Part shown: one piece after another, positions 1-8,322 of the stretch
Position numbering within the stretch: the stretch's first letter is position 1
Layout: each line of letters starts with the position of its first letter
Assembly: GCA_964515195.1 (NCBI GenBank)
Contig: CAZETK010000003.1
Location: 28,315-92,314 of the forward strand
Direction: 5' to 3'
DNA length: 64,000 bases
From: Ga0074139 sp964515195
GTDB lineage: Bacteria; Bdellovibrionota; Bdellovibrionia; Bdellovibrionales; Bdellovibrionaceae
Translations under genes and position numbers: made by a program
Notes under the pieces: generated by a model
Databases searched by the model: none
What the model was told of the DNA's origin: nothing
Seen by the model: only the letters and a program-made list of their open reading frames with translations

Positions 1-306
1 ATAATCAACGAAACCTATGCTCTTTTGAAATCCATCAATGAAGGAGGTCAGGTTCAGACAATCCTCTCTAACCTGAATACCGCCAGTTCTTCCTTTAAGG
101 GTTTAGCCGATAAGGGAGAATCTTCTATGGCGAAGCTTGACCGAGTTATGGAAAAAATTGAGCGGGGAGAGGGTACCTTGGGGGCTTTGATTTCAGATCC
201 CAGCATCCACGATCAGATTAAAACCATGCTAGGTGGATCCCAACGAAAAACCCATGTGAAGTCCATGCTGCGAAAATCGGTTGAATCCAACGAAAACGGG
301 AAATAA
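1..306 (+). CDS. MlaD/MCE-family lipid transport protein, C-terminal part
   Basis: The reading frame is open from base 1, so only the C-terminal 101 residues are present. They match the usual tail of MlaD-type periplasmic lipid-binding subunits: a Ser/Lys-rich helical stretch, then the GEGTLGALISDP motif and a short basic end. MlaD anchors an MCE domain in the inner membrane and passes phospholipids between membranes as part of an MlaE-F-D ABC system. The MCE domain itself and any MlaE/MlaF genes would lie to the left, outside the window. The gene converges on the TetR gene with 14 bases between stops. The assignment rests on the tail motif alone. Confidence 0.75.
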   Translation: MINETYALLKSINEGGQVQTILSNLNTASSSFKGLADKGESSMAKLDRVMEKIERGEGTLGALISDPSIHDQIKTMLGGSQRKTHVKSMLRKSVESNENGK

Positions 307-320
307 ACTTTTCAAATTTT

Positions 321-923
321 TCACCTGCACGGTTTTTGGCCGTAAAGCTCATGAAGCAGTTGGATCATCTGTAAGGCCAATTCACGAGGCTTATACTTAC
401 CGCCGACAATGGGATATTTTTCTAAGGCTAGTGAAACAAGTCCATGCATAGTGGTCCAACAAATTAGGGCGATGATTTCTGCATCATAGTTTTTCAGATA
501 GCCTTCATCTTGGACTTGCTTTATGCACTCATGAATGATTTCAAAACAGCGCTGAGCCTCAGGAACACGAATTCCCGCTCCTTCGGCGACCGCCCCAAAC
601 ATAGCACGGAAATAGCCGATATTTTCCATACAGAAATCGAAGTACAGGATTCCGATCCTTTGAAGTTTATCGAAACCATCCTGCCCCTTCGTCTGGGCTG
701 AATCCATGGCTCGACTCAATTGATCGAAGCCCCTACGCTTAAGCTCTAGAACCACTGACTCTTTATCGGAAAAATAATGGTAAGGAGCTTGGTGAGTGAC
801 TTTCAGTTTTTTGGCCACTTCGCGAAGGCTTAATCCTTGGAGTCCATTTGCACCCAAAATTGCCGCCGCCTCAGTAAGTATTTGATTTTTCAGATTTTGC
901 TTAGGACTCTCGTGTTTAACCAT
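321..923 (-). CDS. TetR/AcrR-family transcriptional regulator
   Basis: A 200-residue protein with an N-terminal TetR helix-turn-helix (about residues 14-60; motif LSLREVAKKLKVTHQAPYHYF and then SDKESV) and an all-helical ligand-binding half resembling the WHG-type C-terminal domain of TetR proteins. It is divergent from the alpha/beta hydrolase gene at 981, and two near-identical 17-bp palindromes lie between them, so it most likely represses that gene and itself. The ligand is unknown. A TTGACA box inside the first palindrome, read on the minus strand (957-952), is followed after 17 bases by CAAAAT, which could be its own promoter and would give autoregulation. Confidence 0.9.
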   Translation of the reverse strand: MVKHESPKQNLKNQILTEAAAILGANGLQGLSLREVAKKLKVTHQAPYHYFSDKESVVLELKRRGFDQLSRAMDSAQTKGQDGFDKLQRIGILYFDFCMENIGYFRAMFGAVAEGAGIRVPEAQRCFEIIHECIKQVQDEGYLKNYDAEIIALICWTTMHGLVSLALEKYPIVGGKYKPRELALQMIQLLHELYGQKPCR

Positions 924-942
924 AGCTTATTTTGGGACAAAG

Positions 943-980
943 ACTTGACAGTGTCAAGTCTTGACCTGACACTGTCAAGT
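943..980. promoter_or_regulatory. Twin TetR operator
   Basis: Two 17-bp boxes, ACTTGACAGTGTCAAGT at 943-959 and ACCTGACACTGTCAAGT at 964-980, differ at two positions. The first is a perfect palindrome around its central base. Their start-to-start distance is 21 bp, two helical turns, which would place two repressor dimers on the same DNA face. They fill the space between the divergent TetR gene (start 923) and the hydrolase gene (start 981); the second box ends directly before the hydrolase ATG. Operator function is inferred from symmetry, position and the neighbouring TetR gene. Confidence 0.85.
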
Positions 981-1808
981 ATGAGGCAATTAGTACCTTT
1001 AGCCTTTCAACTCACTTCCACCGTAGCCCCCGAACTTTCGGCTCGCCTGGCCTGTGAACTTTTTCTTCGCCCTCGCCGCCTCCCCCTCAACAAGCGCGAA
1101 TCTGCGATGATGAAGGCCTCTCAGACCGAGACGCTTCAATCCGGGCGCAAGGTTTATTTTTGGGGCGACAATCAGAATCAACCTTTGATTGGATTGATTC
1201 ATGGTTGGGAATCTCGTGGTACCGCATTCCATCGCTGGATTCCGTTGTTTTTAGAAAGTGGGTTTCGAGTCATGGGTTGGGATGGCCCCGCCCATGGCTT
1301 CTCACCTGGGCGACGAACAAGTGCGCCTGATTTTGCCAAAGCCTTTGTCGAAGATTTAAATGAACTCAATTTGCCCTTGTATGGTGTCGTTGGGCATTCC
1401 CTGGGGGGTGTTGTGGTGGGACTTTTAAATCGCCACATCACCCTCCCTCCAAAATCTGTAATTATTGCGGCTCCATCCCGCCTCGAAGGGGTTTTTGATC
1501 GGTATTACAACCACATTCGACTCTCCACACCCGCACGCCGGCGATTCGAAAATATTTTACAAAGCAAAACGGGTCTTAATATGGAAGAAGCCAGTCTCAT
1601 CAGAAGCAATATTAGCACCGAAAGTCAGGTGCTGGTTATCCATGATATTCACGATCGTGAAGTTCCCTTTTCGGATTTCCAGGAATTGCAAAATCATTGG
1701 AAGTCCGCAAGATTCGTCGCCACCCACGGACTAGGACACCGCCGAATTTTACGAGATATCAGCATCGGCCACGAAATCGTGGACTTTTTTTCTGACAAGA
1801 AAAGTTAA
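981..1808 (+). CDS. Alpha/beta hydrolase
   Basis: A 275-residue serine hydrolase. Visible motifs are HGWESRG near residue 76 (oxyanion region), GHSLGG (nucleophile Ser), DIHDREV (acid) and GLGHRRI (His), the full triad order of the fold. A longer in-frame start at 837 would overlap the TetR gene by 87 bases, so ATG 981 is preferred; no ribosome-binding site precedes it because the second operator abuts the start, which may mean a leaderless or weakly translated message. Substrate unknown; control by the adjacent TetR protein is likely, suggesting a role in handling the regulator's ligand. Confidence 0.8.
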   Translation: MRQLVPLAFQLTSTVAPELSARLACELFLRPRRLPLNKRESAMMKASQTETLQSGRKVYFWGDNQNQPLIGLIHGWESRGTAFHRWIPLFLESGFRVMGWDGPAHGFSPGRRTSAPDFAKAFVEDLNELNLPLYGVVGHSLGGVVVGLLNRHITLPPKSVIIAAPSRLEGVFDRYYNHIRLSTPARRRFENILQSKTGLNMEEASLIRSNISTESQVLVIHDIHDREVPFSDFQELQNHWKSARFVATHGLGHRRILRDISIGHEIVDFFSDKKS

Positions 1809-1818
1809 CCTTAAAATG

Positions 1819-2208
1819 TTATTTTTTACGGCTCATTTTTGAAACGAAAATATGGGCTTGGCTTTTTGTTTTATCATCCCGGGGAACATTCTTACGGTCT
1901 AAAGTAAAACGGATATCCCTCACATTGAGCTGCGGATAGGCTTTTTGGACGGCTTGAAGGATGTTATCCTTCAAAAACTGCATCTGCTGAAGAACCGTAG
2001 AGTGAGGCACCCAGATTATCAGATTTCCCCATTGCATCCCCACCGGCTCACAAGATTTTGCCAATGTAGAACCTACAACCTCTTCCCAGCGCGACCACAT
2101 TTTCCAACGGATGAATTGCTCTGACAGCGGCGACTTGCCATTTTCAAAGAGGTTCTGTAGGACTTCAGTTCCCGATTTGAATTTAGCTTTATAATCCATT
2201 TCCGACAT
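1819..2208 (-). CDS. DciA-like DUF721 protein
   Basis: A protein of about 129 residues with the DUF721 pattern: an N-terminal helix followed by RWEEVVGSTLAKSCEPVGMQ, then a strand-rich segment with LIIWVPHSTVLQQMQFLKDNIL. DUF721 proteins related to DciA recruit and load the replicative helicase DnaB in bacteria lacking DnaC. The start at 2208 is chosen to limit overlap with trmFO; an in-frame start at 2256 would run into that gene, and ATG 2199 is also possible. No good ribosome-binding site is visible. It is head-to-head with trmFO, with only 19 bases between the start codons. Confidence 0.7.
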   Translation of the reverse strand: MSEMDYKAKFKSGTEVLQNLFENGKSPLSEQFIRWKMWSRWEEVVGSTLAKSCEPVGMQWGNLIIWVPHSTVLQQMQFLKDNILQAVQKAYPQLNVRDIRFTLDRKNVPRDDKTKSQAHIFVSKMSRKK

Positions 2209-2227
2209 ATCCAAGGAGTAACAAGAG

Positions 2228-3538
2228 ATGAGCGAGTTTTCCACAGAAAAGATCACAGTTGTCGGCGCCGGTCTAGCGGGCAGCGAATGTGCCTGGCAAT
2301 TGGCACAACGGGGTCATCATGTGGAACTTATTGAAATGAGGGGACTAGTCCAAACTCCCGCTCACAAGACCGATGGATTTGCCGAGCTTGTCTGCTCGAA
2401 TTCTTTTGGAAGTCTGACACCGGTCAGTGCTCCTGGAGAGCTAAAATGGGAGGCGGAAAGACTGGACTCTTTGATTCTTGCTTGCGCTCAAAAGTCAGCT
2501 GTTCCAGCGGGCCAGGCACTGGGGGTCGACCGGGAGCGATTCTCACAGATGGTGACTGAAAGAATTCATAATCATCCGCGAATTCAAGTGATCCGCAAAG
2601 TAATTCGTAGCCTCGAAGAAGTTCCCCGTCCCGCCGTGATTGCGACAGGCCCCCTGACAGAAGAAAGTTTAGCTACTTCTCTGCAAAACCACTTTGATGG
2701 CGATTTTCTTTATTTTTTTGATGCCATCGCTCCCATAATCGATACGGACTCTATCAATATGGAAATCGCGTGGAAGGCTGACCGATATGACAAGGGCACG
2801 CCGGACTATATCAACTGTCCGCTAAACAAGAATCAATATAATGCTTTAATTGAAGAAATTGAAAAGGCCCGCAAGATAGAACCTAAACACTTCGAAACCA
2901 CGCCTTTCTTTGAGGGCTGTATGCCGATTGAAGTCATGGTCGAGCGCGGCCCCCAAACTCTTCGCTTCGGCCCGATGAAACCGGTAGGATTAACCGACCC
3001 CAAGACTGGACGATACCCCTTTGCCGCGGTTCAACTGCGCCAGGACAATAAAGAGGGTACTGCTTATAACATGGTGGGCTTTCAAACCCGTATGGCTTAC
3101 GGGGAACAAGTGCGCATCTTTCGCATGATCCCCGGCCTCGAGAATGCCGAATTCCTAAAACTGGGAAGTATTCATAGAAATTTATTTATCAACTCACCGA
3201 AACTTTTAAACAGAGATCTGTCTTCCAAAAAAGATCCTGACTTGTTCTTCGCCGGACAAATCACCGGCGTTGAGGGTTATTTTGAATCAACTTGCATGGG
3301 ACTGCTGGTGGGAAAATTCCTCCACGAAAAACTAAAGCATGAATCGATCCAGTACCCCCCACGAGAGTCCGCTCTAGGGTCGCTCCTGGAAGCGATCACA
3401 GATCCAACTCGAGCCGAGCATTTTCAGCCAACAAATATCAACTTTGGCCTATTTCCCCCTCTTACCAATCCCCCACGAGATAAAAGTGAAAAAAAACGCC
3501 AACAAATCGAACGAGCCCAAAACTCATGGCTCAAATAG
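2228..3538 (+). CDS. trmFO: Folate-dependent tRNA U54 methyltransferase TrmFO
   Basis: A 436-residue flavoprotein that makes 5-methyluridine at tRNA position 54 using methylenetetrahydrofolate and FAD. The N terminus carries the FAD dinucleotide motif VGAGLAGSE (residues 12-20); VCSNSF with Cys56 and FFEGCMPIEVM fit the family's conserved cysteine segments, and ITGVEGYFESTCMGLLVG is the C-terminal FAD signature. Length equals the usual 435-440. AAGGAG lies nine bases before the ATG. The stop codon TAG is the first three bases of a long inverted repeat, so the gene end and the palindrome are fused. Confidence 0.97.
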   Translation: MSEFSTEKITVVGAGLAGSECAWQLAQRGHHVELIEMRGLVQTPAHKTDGFAELVCSNSFGSLTPVSAPGELKWEAERLDSLILACAQKSAVPAGQALGVDRERFSQMVTERIHNHPRIQVIRKVIRSLEEVPRPAVIATGPLTEESLATSLQNHFDGDFLYFFDAIAPIIDTDSINMEIAWKADRYDKGTPDYINCPLNKNQYNALIEEIEKARKIEPKHFETTPFFEGCMPIEVMVERGPQTLRFGPMKPVGLTDPKTGRYPFAAVQLRQDNKEGTAYNMVGFQTRMAYGEQVRIFRMIPGLENAEFLKLGSIHRNLFINSPKLLNRDLSSKKDPDLFFAGQITGVEGYFESTCMGLLVGKFLHEKLKHESIQYPPRESALGSLLEAITDPTRAEHFQPTNINFGLFPPLTNPPRDKSEKKRQQIERAQNSWLK

Positions 3539-3617
3539 GTGCCAGGCCGTGTTTCCTGATACGTTGGGCTATTTTGAATTATAGAGCGGCGTATCGGGAA
3601 ACACGGCCTGGCACCTA
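3536..3617. repeat. 28-bp-arm inverted repeat after trmFO
   Basis: Left arm 3536-3563 and right arm 3590-3617 are complementary over 28 positions with a single G-T wobble, enclosing a 26-base AT-rich loop. The arms contain GGTGCCAGGCCGTG and its complement. The right arm is followed by A rather than T residues, so it is not a standard terminator for trmFO, although a hairpin this long would form in RNA. It resembles the REP or MITE-like palindromes mobilised in trans by RAYT transposases; no transposase is in the window. Confidence 0.85.
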
Positions 3618-3687
3618 AAAAAATTGCATTTTGGTGGGTTTGCGTCTTGAATCCCTCTCTCGATCGAAGTAGACCTCTCGAAACTTT

Positions 3688-4980
3688 ATGACATTGTGGA
3701 ACAGATCGAATTTAACTTCAGTCGGTTTACCCCTGCTTCTTGTATTTCTGCTCTCAGCCACTTCAGGGTTTGAACCACTCCCATTTCATGAGGCTCGCGC
3801 ATTAAAACGAGCCCAGAATCTTCAGCCGATTGAGGTTCTGATTTTGGAAAGCCCTTTGACCCAAATCCGGGGACAGGCTGGTTCTGTTTGGGGCCTGGAT
3901 GCCGACCGGCTTTACGAGTTTTCTAGACACACGGGACTTCAACTTAAAACCGCCACATATAAAAACATAGAAGATCTAAAAAGTGCCTACCAAAAAGGGA
4001 AAGGCCAAATTGTCATCTCCCGTGAGCCCCTGAAGTTATTAGGGGCGCAGCCGGGCCCCCTTTTTGAGGAAATTCGTAAGGGTCTTTTCTGTCATAAAAA
4101 AATCACAGCCACTCAGCTTGAAGAGCTTGCCTCACTTCGCATCCTAAAAGCCAAATGGCCCATGAAAAAAGAGATCAATCGTTTGCTAAGTCAAAAGGCA
4201 GACTGTTTTTATTCTGAGCTGAAGGAAGGGCTTTTTGCCACTCAACCCTATTTGCAAATTCAAAAGGTGGGGGAAGTTAGCACTCCTGAGCATCACACTT
4301 GGTGGGTTCGCAACAAGCATGAAGATCTCTATGTTCTACTGATGTCCTGGTACCGAAAGGATTCTCGAAGCGGGGATATGTCGGCCTTGGAGTACCGGCA
4401 CAATATCTCCCTCAAAACTTTACGCGATTCCGACATTCGAAGATTTTACCAGCGGGCAGCGACGATTCTACCCGAGTACTTACCAGCTTTCCAAGAAGTT
4501 GCCGCAGAAGTTCGACTGCCGTGGACGCTGGCAGCCGCAGTCGCCTATCAAGAATCCCAGTGGAATCCCTTTGCTGTTAGCTACACAGGCGTGCGTGGCT
4601 TTATGCAGCTAACTCTGCAAACAGCCTCACACATGAACGTAACTGATCGTGATGACCCTTTTGAAAGCATCTGGGGGGGCACCCGCTACCTTCGCCACCT
4701 ATGGGAAGAGTGGCGAGAAGTCCAAGACCCCAAAGATCGTATTCTGTTAACATTAGCATCCTACAATATTGGAATCGGTCATATGTTCGATGCTATGGAG
4801 CTAGCAAAACAACAGGGCACGAATCCCTACAAATGGCAAAACCTAGAAAAGATTCTACCCCAATTAGAAAACGAAAAAGTTTATAAAAGGCTAACCTACG
4901 GAAAAGCCCGAGGCCGCGAAACCGTAGACTTCGTAACCCGCACATACTCATTCTTCCAACTCCTAAGCCTCCGTCGCTAA
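3688..4980 (+). CDS. MltF-like lytic transglycosylase
   Basis: A 430-residue exported protein: hydrophobic signal segment (residues 13-26), a middle region that resembles a shortened solute-binding (SBP_bac_3) domain, and a C-terminal SLT lysozyme-like domain from about residue 275. The catalytic Glu sits in YQESQWNP, followed by GVRGFMQLT and LASYNIGIGH, the hallmarks of the family. Such enzymes cleave peptidoglycan glycan strands to 1,6-anhydro-muropeptides. Compared with E. coli MltF (about 518 residues) the binding domain is reduced. No clear ribosome-binding site precedes the ATG. It converges on glmS. Confidence 0.88.
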   Translation: MTLWNRSNLTSVGLPLLLVFLLSATSGFEPLPFHEARALKRAQNLQPIEVLILESPLTQIRGQAGSVWGLDADRLYEFSRHTGLQLKTATYKNIEDLKSAYQKGKGQIVISREPLKLLGAQPGPLFEEIRKGLFCHKKITATQLEELASLRILKAKWPMKKEINRLLSQKADCFYSELKEGLFATQPYLQIQKVGEVSTPEHHTWWVRNKHEDLYVLLMSWYRKDSRSGDMSALEYRHNISLKTLRDSDIRRFYQRAATILPEYLPAFQEVAAEVRLPWTLAAAVAYQESQWNPFAVSYTGVRGFMQLTLQTASHMNVTDRDDPFESIWGGTRYLRHLWEEWREVQDPKDRILLTLASYNIGIGHMFDAMELAKQQGTNPYKWQNLEKILPQLENEKVYKRLTYGKARGRETVDFVTRTYSFFQLLSLRR

Positions 4981-5021
4981 GTCTCACATAGAGCACGCGA
5001 TTCGATTGGGGGACTTCTGAG

Positions 5022-6863
5022 CTATTCGACGGTGACAGACTTAGCAAGGTTACGGGGCTGATCTACATCATAGCCCAAATGCGAGGCTAAATGATAGGCC
5101 ATCAGTTGCAAGGGCACCACTGCCAACAAGGGGTTGATAATCCAATGAGATTTGGGAAGCGAAAGGTAATACTCACTTTTGTTGCGAAGTTTGTCATCTT
5201 CCCCGGTTCCCAACGAGATAATCTCGCCACCGCGGGCTTTGGCTTCTTCTAAATTAGAAACTGTTTTCTCATACCATTGATCCTCGGGACAAAGCATTAC
5301 AATGGCCATCCGTTGGTCAATGAGAGCAAGAGGCCCATGTTTCATTTCTCCGGCGGCATAACCTTCGGCATGAAGATAGGCGAGCTCTTTCAACTTAAGC
5401 GCGCCCTCGAGTGCAATGGGATAACAAAGACCTCGCCCCATATAAAGAAACCCACGGTACTCTTGCAGCTTACAGGCCGCTTCGGTGAAGTACTTGTCAT
5501 AATTCAGTACCACTTCGATTTGAGAAGGTGCCGCCAAGAGGGCTCGAACCATTTCATGTTCATCATTTTGAGTCAGATGCCCTCGCTCTTTTGACCACGC
5601 CAACGCTATGCAGATCATCACGGTAAGCGTAGAGGTAAAGGCTTTTGTGCTGGCCACCCCGATTTCCGGCCCGCTTTGCATATAGAGCTTTGCAAAGGCC
5701 TCACGGTCGATCGTGGAGTTCTTTACGTTGCATAGACTAAGAGTTTTCAGCCCTCTCTCCTTAGCCAACCTTAAAGCGGCTAAAGTATCCGCCGTCTCAC
5801 CGCTCTGGGAGATAGTCATAAACAGTGTCTCTTTATCGAGGACAGGGTGACGGTAGCGAAACTCGCTGGCGATATCCACATCCACGGGAATTTTGGCCAT
5901 TTGTTCGATCAGATATTTTCCAACAAGGGCGGCATAGTAACTTGTTCCGCAAGCAACTATAAATAGGCGTTTGGTGGACCTCATCAACTCAGACAGTTCT
6001 GAATTTGAAAGTCCTTCCACTTTCAAATTCACTTCATGATTATCCGCCAATAGGTGTGGCGCCATCGCTGCCGCCACAGCTCGTGGCTGTTCGTAAATTT
6101 CTTTTAACATGAAATGAGCAAAGCCCTGTTTTTCCACCATTTCAGGGCTCCAGTGGATTTCCACTACCTTTTTATCAAGGACTTCGCCAGCGGAAGTAAA
6201 CACCTCCACCTTTTCACCACGAACACGGACAATTTCTCGATCTTCCAGGTAAATGAATCTTTTGGTGTAAGCGAGTAGGGCTTGCACATCACTGGCTACA
6301 AAAGATTGTCCTTCCCCGATCCCAGCCACCAAAGGAGGGCCGTCTTTAAAAGCCACCAATTCTTGAGGATTCTGATCCCAAATCACGACAATGGAAAATG
6401 CGCCCCGCAAACGTGGTAACACTTGTTTGACCGCCTCAAAAAGATCGCCAGTCACCCGCACTTCACGCGCTACCAAGTGAGCCACCAATTCAGAGTCTGT
6501 ATCAGATAATATTTTAGATCCCGCTTTAAGAAGCTCTTCCCGGATATCTTGATAGTTTTCGATAATTCCATTGTGAACCAGGCTGATCCCGTCGACCTGA
6601 TGGGGATGAGCATTTCTTTCAGTGGGAGCGCCATGGGTAGCCCAGCGAGTATGACCAATCCCTAAATGCCCGTTGAAGCTTTCACTCTTTAACTTCTCGG
6701 CTAAGGCTGAAAGCTTTCCAGAAGCGCGCACACTTTTAGCCTTCCCATCATGGAGAATCGCAACGCCGGCGCTATCGTATCCACGATATTCCAGCTTTTT
6801 GAGGCCTTGCAAAATAACGTCTTTAGGATCTAAAGGACCAAGGTATCCTACTATTCCGCACAT
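5022..6863 (-). CDS. glmS: Glucosamine-6-phosphate synthase (isomerizing)
   Basis: A 613-residue enzyme converting fructose-6-phosphate and glutamine to glucosamine-6-phosphate, the first step to UDP-GlcNAc for peptidoglycan and LPS. Start MCGIVGYLG exposes the N-terminal nucleophile Cys after Met removal; the glutaminase domain (GHTRWATHG, HNGIIENY) covers residues 1-230, followed by two SIS sugar-isomerase domains (ACGTSYYAAL, SQSGETADT; GRGLCYPIALEGALKLKE) and the C-terminal DQPRNLAKSVTVE. It starts three bases after the glmU stop, with AAGGA inside the end of glmU as ribosome-binding site, so the two form an operon. Confidence 0.98.
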   Translation of the reverse strand: MCGIVGYLGPLDPKDVILQGLKKLEYRGYDSAGVAILHDGKAKSVRASGKLSALAEKLKSESFNGHLGIGHTRWATHGAPTERNAHPHQVDGISLVHNGIIENYQDIREELLKAGSKILSDTDSELVAHLVAREVRVTGDLFEAVKQVLPRLRGAFSIVVIWDQNPQELVAFKDGPPLVAGIGEGQSFVASDVQALLAYTKRFIYLEDREIVRVRGEKVEVFTSAGEVLDKKVVEIHWSPEMVEKQGFAHFMLKEIYEQPRAVAAAMAPHLLADNHEVNLKVEGLSNSELSELMRSTKRLFIVACGTSYYAALVGKYLIEQMAKIPVDVDIASEFRYRHPVLDKETLFMTISQSGETADTLAALRLAKERGLKTLSLCNVKNSTIDREAFAKLYMQSGPEIGVASTKAFTSTLTVMICIALAWSKERGHLTQNDEHEMVRALLAAPSQIEVVLNYDKYFTEAACKLQEYRGFLYMGRGLCYPIALEGALKLKELAYLHAEGYAAGEMKHGPLALIDQRMAIVMLCPEDQWYEKTVSNLEEAKARGGEIISLGTGEDDKLRNKSEYYLSLPKSHWIINPLLAVVPLQLMAYHLASHLGYDVDQPRNLAKSVTVE

Positions 6864-6866
6864 AAA

Positions 6867-8275
6867 TTATTCCTTCTTGGCGTCAGAGGCCTTTACTTCT
6901 TTATCGGATTCGGTTTCTCGACTTTTAGGAGTGTAATTTTCAATGTTCACCTGTCGACCACGGGCCACGGCCAAAGCCCGTGCCGGGACGGGTTTCGTGA
7001 TCGTAGACCCAGCTNNNNNNNNNNNNNNNNNNNAACATCACTTCCGACAAAAACTTTATTTCCCACTTTGGTTTTATATTTTTTACGGTCGGCCGCGTAG
7101 TTAACGGTGATAACGCCACAACCGATATTGCACTCTTCACCAATTTCCGCATCTCCCAGATAAGCCAGGTGGGCCGCCTTAGATTTTTTGCCGATCACAG
7201 ATTTTTTCACTTCAACGAAATTCCCAATATGCACCTCTTCATGCAAAACCGTTTCTGGTCGCAAGCGCGCGTAGGGACCCACGGAACAATTGGAGTGAAT
7301 TTCTGTTTTTTCAATATAAGAGCCTTGGCGGATTTGAACGCTTTGCCCGACTATGGAATCTGAAATAAAGACTTGTGGTTCAAGAACGCTGAACGACCCG
7401 ATTTCACTTCGCCCCCTGATAAACACATTCGGATAAAGAACTGATCCAGCCCCCACTTTCGCCGCCGCCTCGACATAAACCGAATCGGGATCCAGGATAA
7501 GAACTCCCTCATCCATCATATCTTCAGCCTTCTTGCGAAAGGCTTGACGTGTGGCAAAGGCGAGCTCTGCTTGTGTATTCACTCCATGTGCAACTCGGGA
7601 GTTGGTTTCCAACGCCTGGACAGAAAAGCCTTTCCCTTGCGCCAGAGTCACCAGGTCAGTCAGATAGTATTCACCTTTAGAGTTTTCATTTTTGATTTCC
7701 GGTAGCAGCTCTTTTAAAACTTGAGCCTTCATCATATAAAAGCCCGTGTTGATTTCTGTGATCTTTAAAGTCTCGGCTGAAGCATCTCGCGCTTCCACAA
7801 TGGCTTTCAGAACACCCTTTTGACGAATGATTCGTCCCATTTCGGCCGGCTTTTCCACAAGGGCCGTCACGACAGCCAAGTCGGCCCGTAACTCACGAAA
7901 ACTTTCTGCAATGATTTTAAGATCAGCTGGCTCAACCAAAGGGTGATCCCCATTCATGATCAAGACTTCGCCTTCTAGATCGTCAATCTGAGCGCACTTC
8001 ACGGCATGCGCCGTCCCCAATTGGTCTGTCTGTTCAAAGCATTGGGCTCCCGTGCTTTCGACGACTTTTCGAACCAGATTTTGTCCGTGACCGACAACTA
8101 AACGAACTTCTGTAGCTCCTGCGCCTTGGGCCGCCTGAATACTTCTCAGAATCATGGGCTGACCCGCCACTGGGTGCAGAACCTTCGGAAGTGGAGACTT
8201 CATGCGAGTTCCTTTACCCGCCGCCAGGATTATGGCTGTCAGAGGGGGATTCTGATGTTTTGAGGTTTGAGTCAT
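6867..8275 (-). CDS. glmU: Bifunctional GlmU, interrupted by an assembly gap
   Basis: Makes UDP-GlcNAc from glucosamine-1-phosphate by acetylation and uridylation. The N-terminal pyrophosphorylase shows LAAGKGTRMKSPLPKVLHP; the C-terminal left-handed beta-helix acetyltransferase contains PYARLRPE, NFVEVKKS, AHLAYLGDAEIG and GVITVNYAA. An N run at 7015-7033 follows GSDV; after it the proper frame resumes as AGSTITKPVPARALAVARG and ends at TAA 6867-6869. By comparison with E. coli GlmU about 15 residues are missing there (about 44 bases against 19 Ns), so the apparent frameshift comes from the gap size and the gene is probably intact. Operon with glmS. Confidence 0.95.
7015..7033. other. Assembly gap of 19 N
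   Basis: Nineteen unknown bases inside the acetyltransferase part of glmU. The flanking frames do not agree if the gap is taken as 19 bases, so its length is a placeholder. Confidence 1.
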
Positions 8276-8322
8276 TCGTCTCCTCGCTTTTCTTTCTTCT
8301 AAAAATCAGTTTGAATGAAACA

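Noticed and set aside
510..701. Plus-strand 63-codon ORF opposite the TetR gene
   Set aside because: Lies wholly within the TetR coding sequence, with no ribosome-binding site and no recognisable motif.
837..980. N-terminal extension of the alpha/beta hydrolase
   Set aside because: It would overlap the TetR gene and run through both operators; the protein without it already starts like the family.
5277..5594. 105-codon ORF antisense to glmS
   Set aside because: Shadow of a highly conserved enzyme; no start signals.
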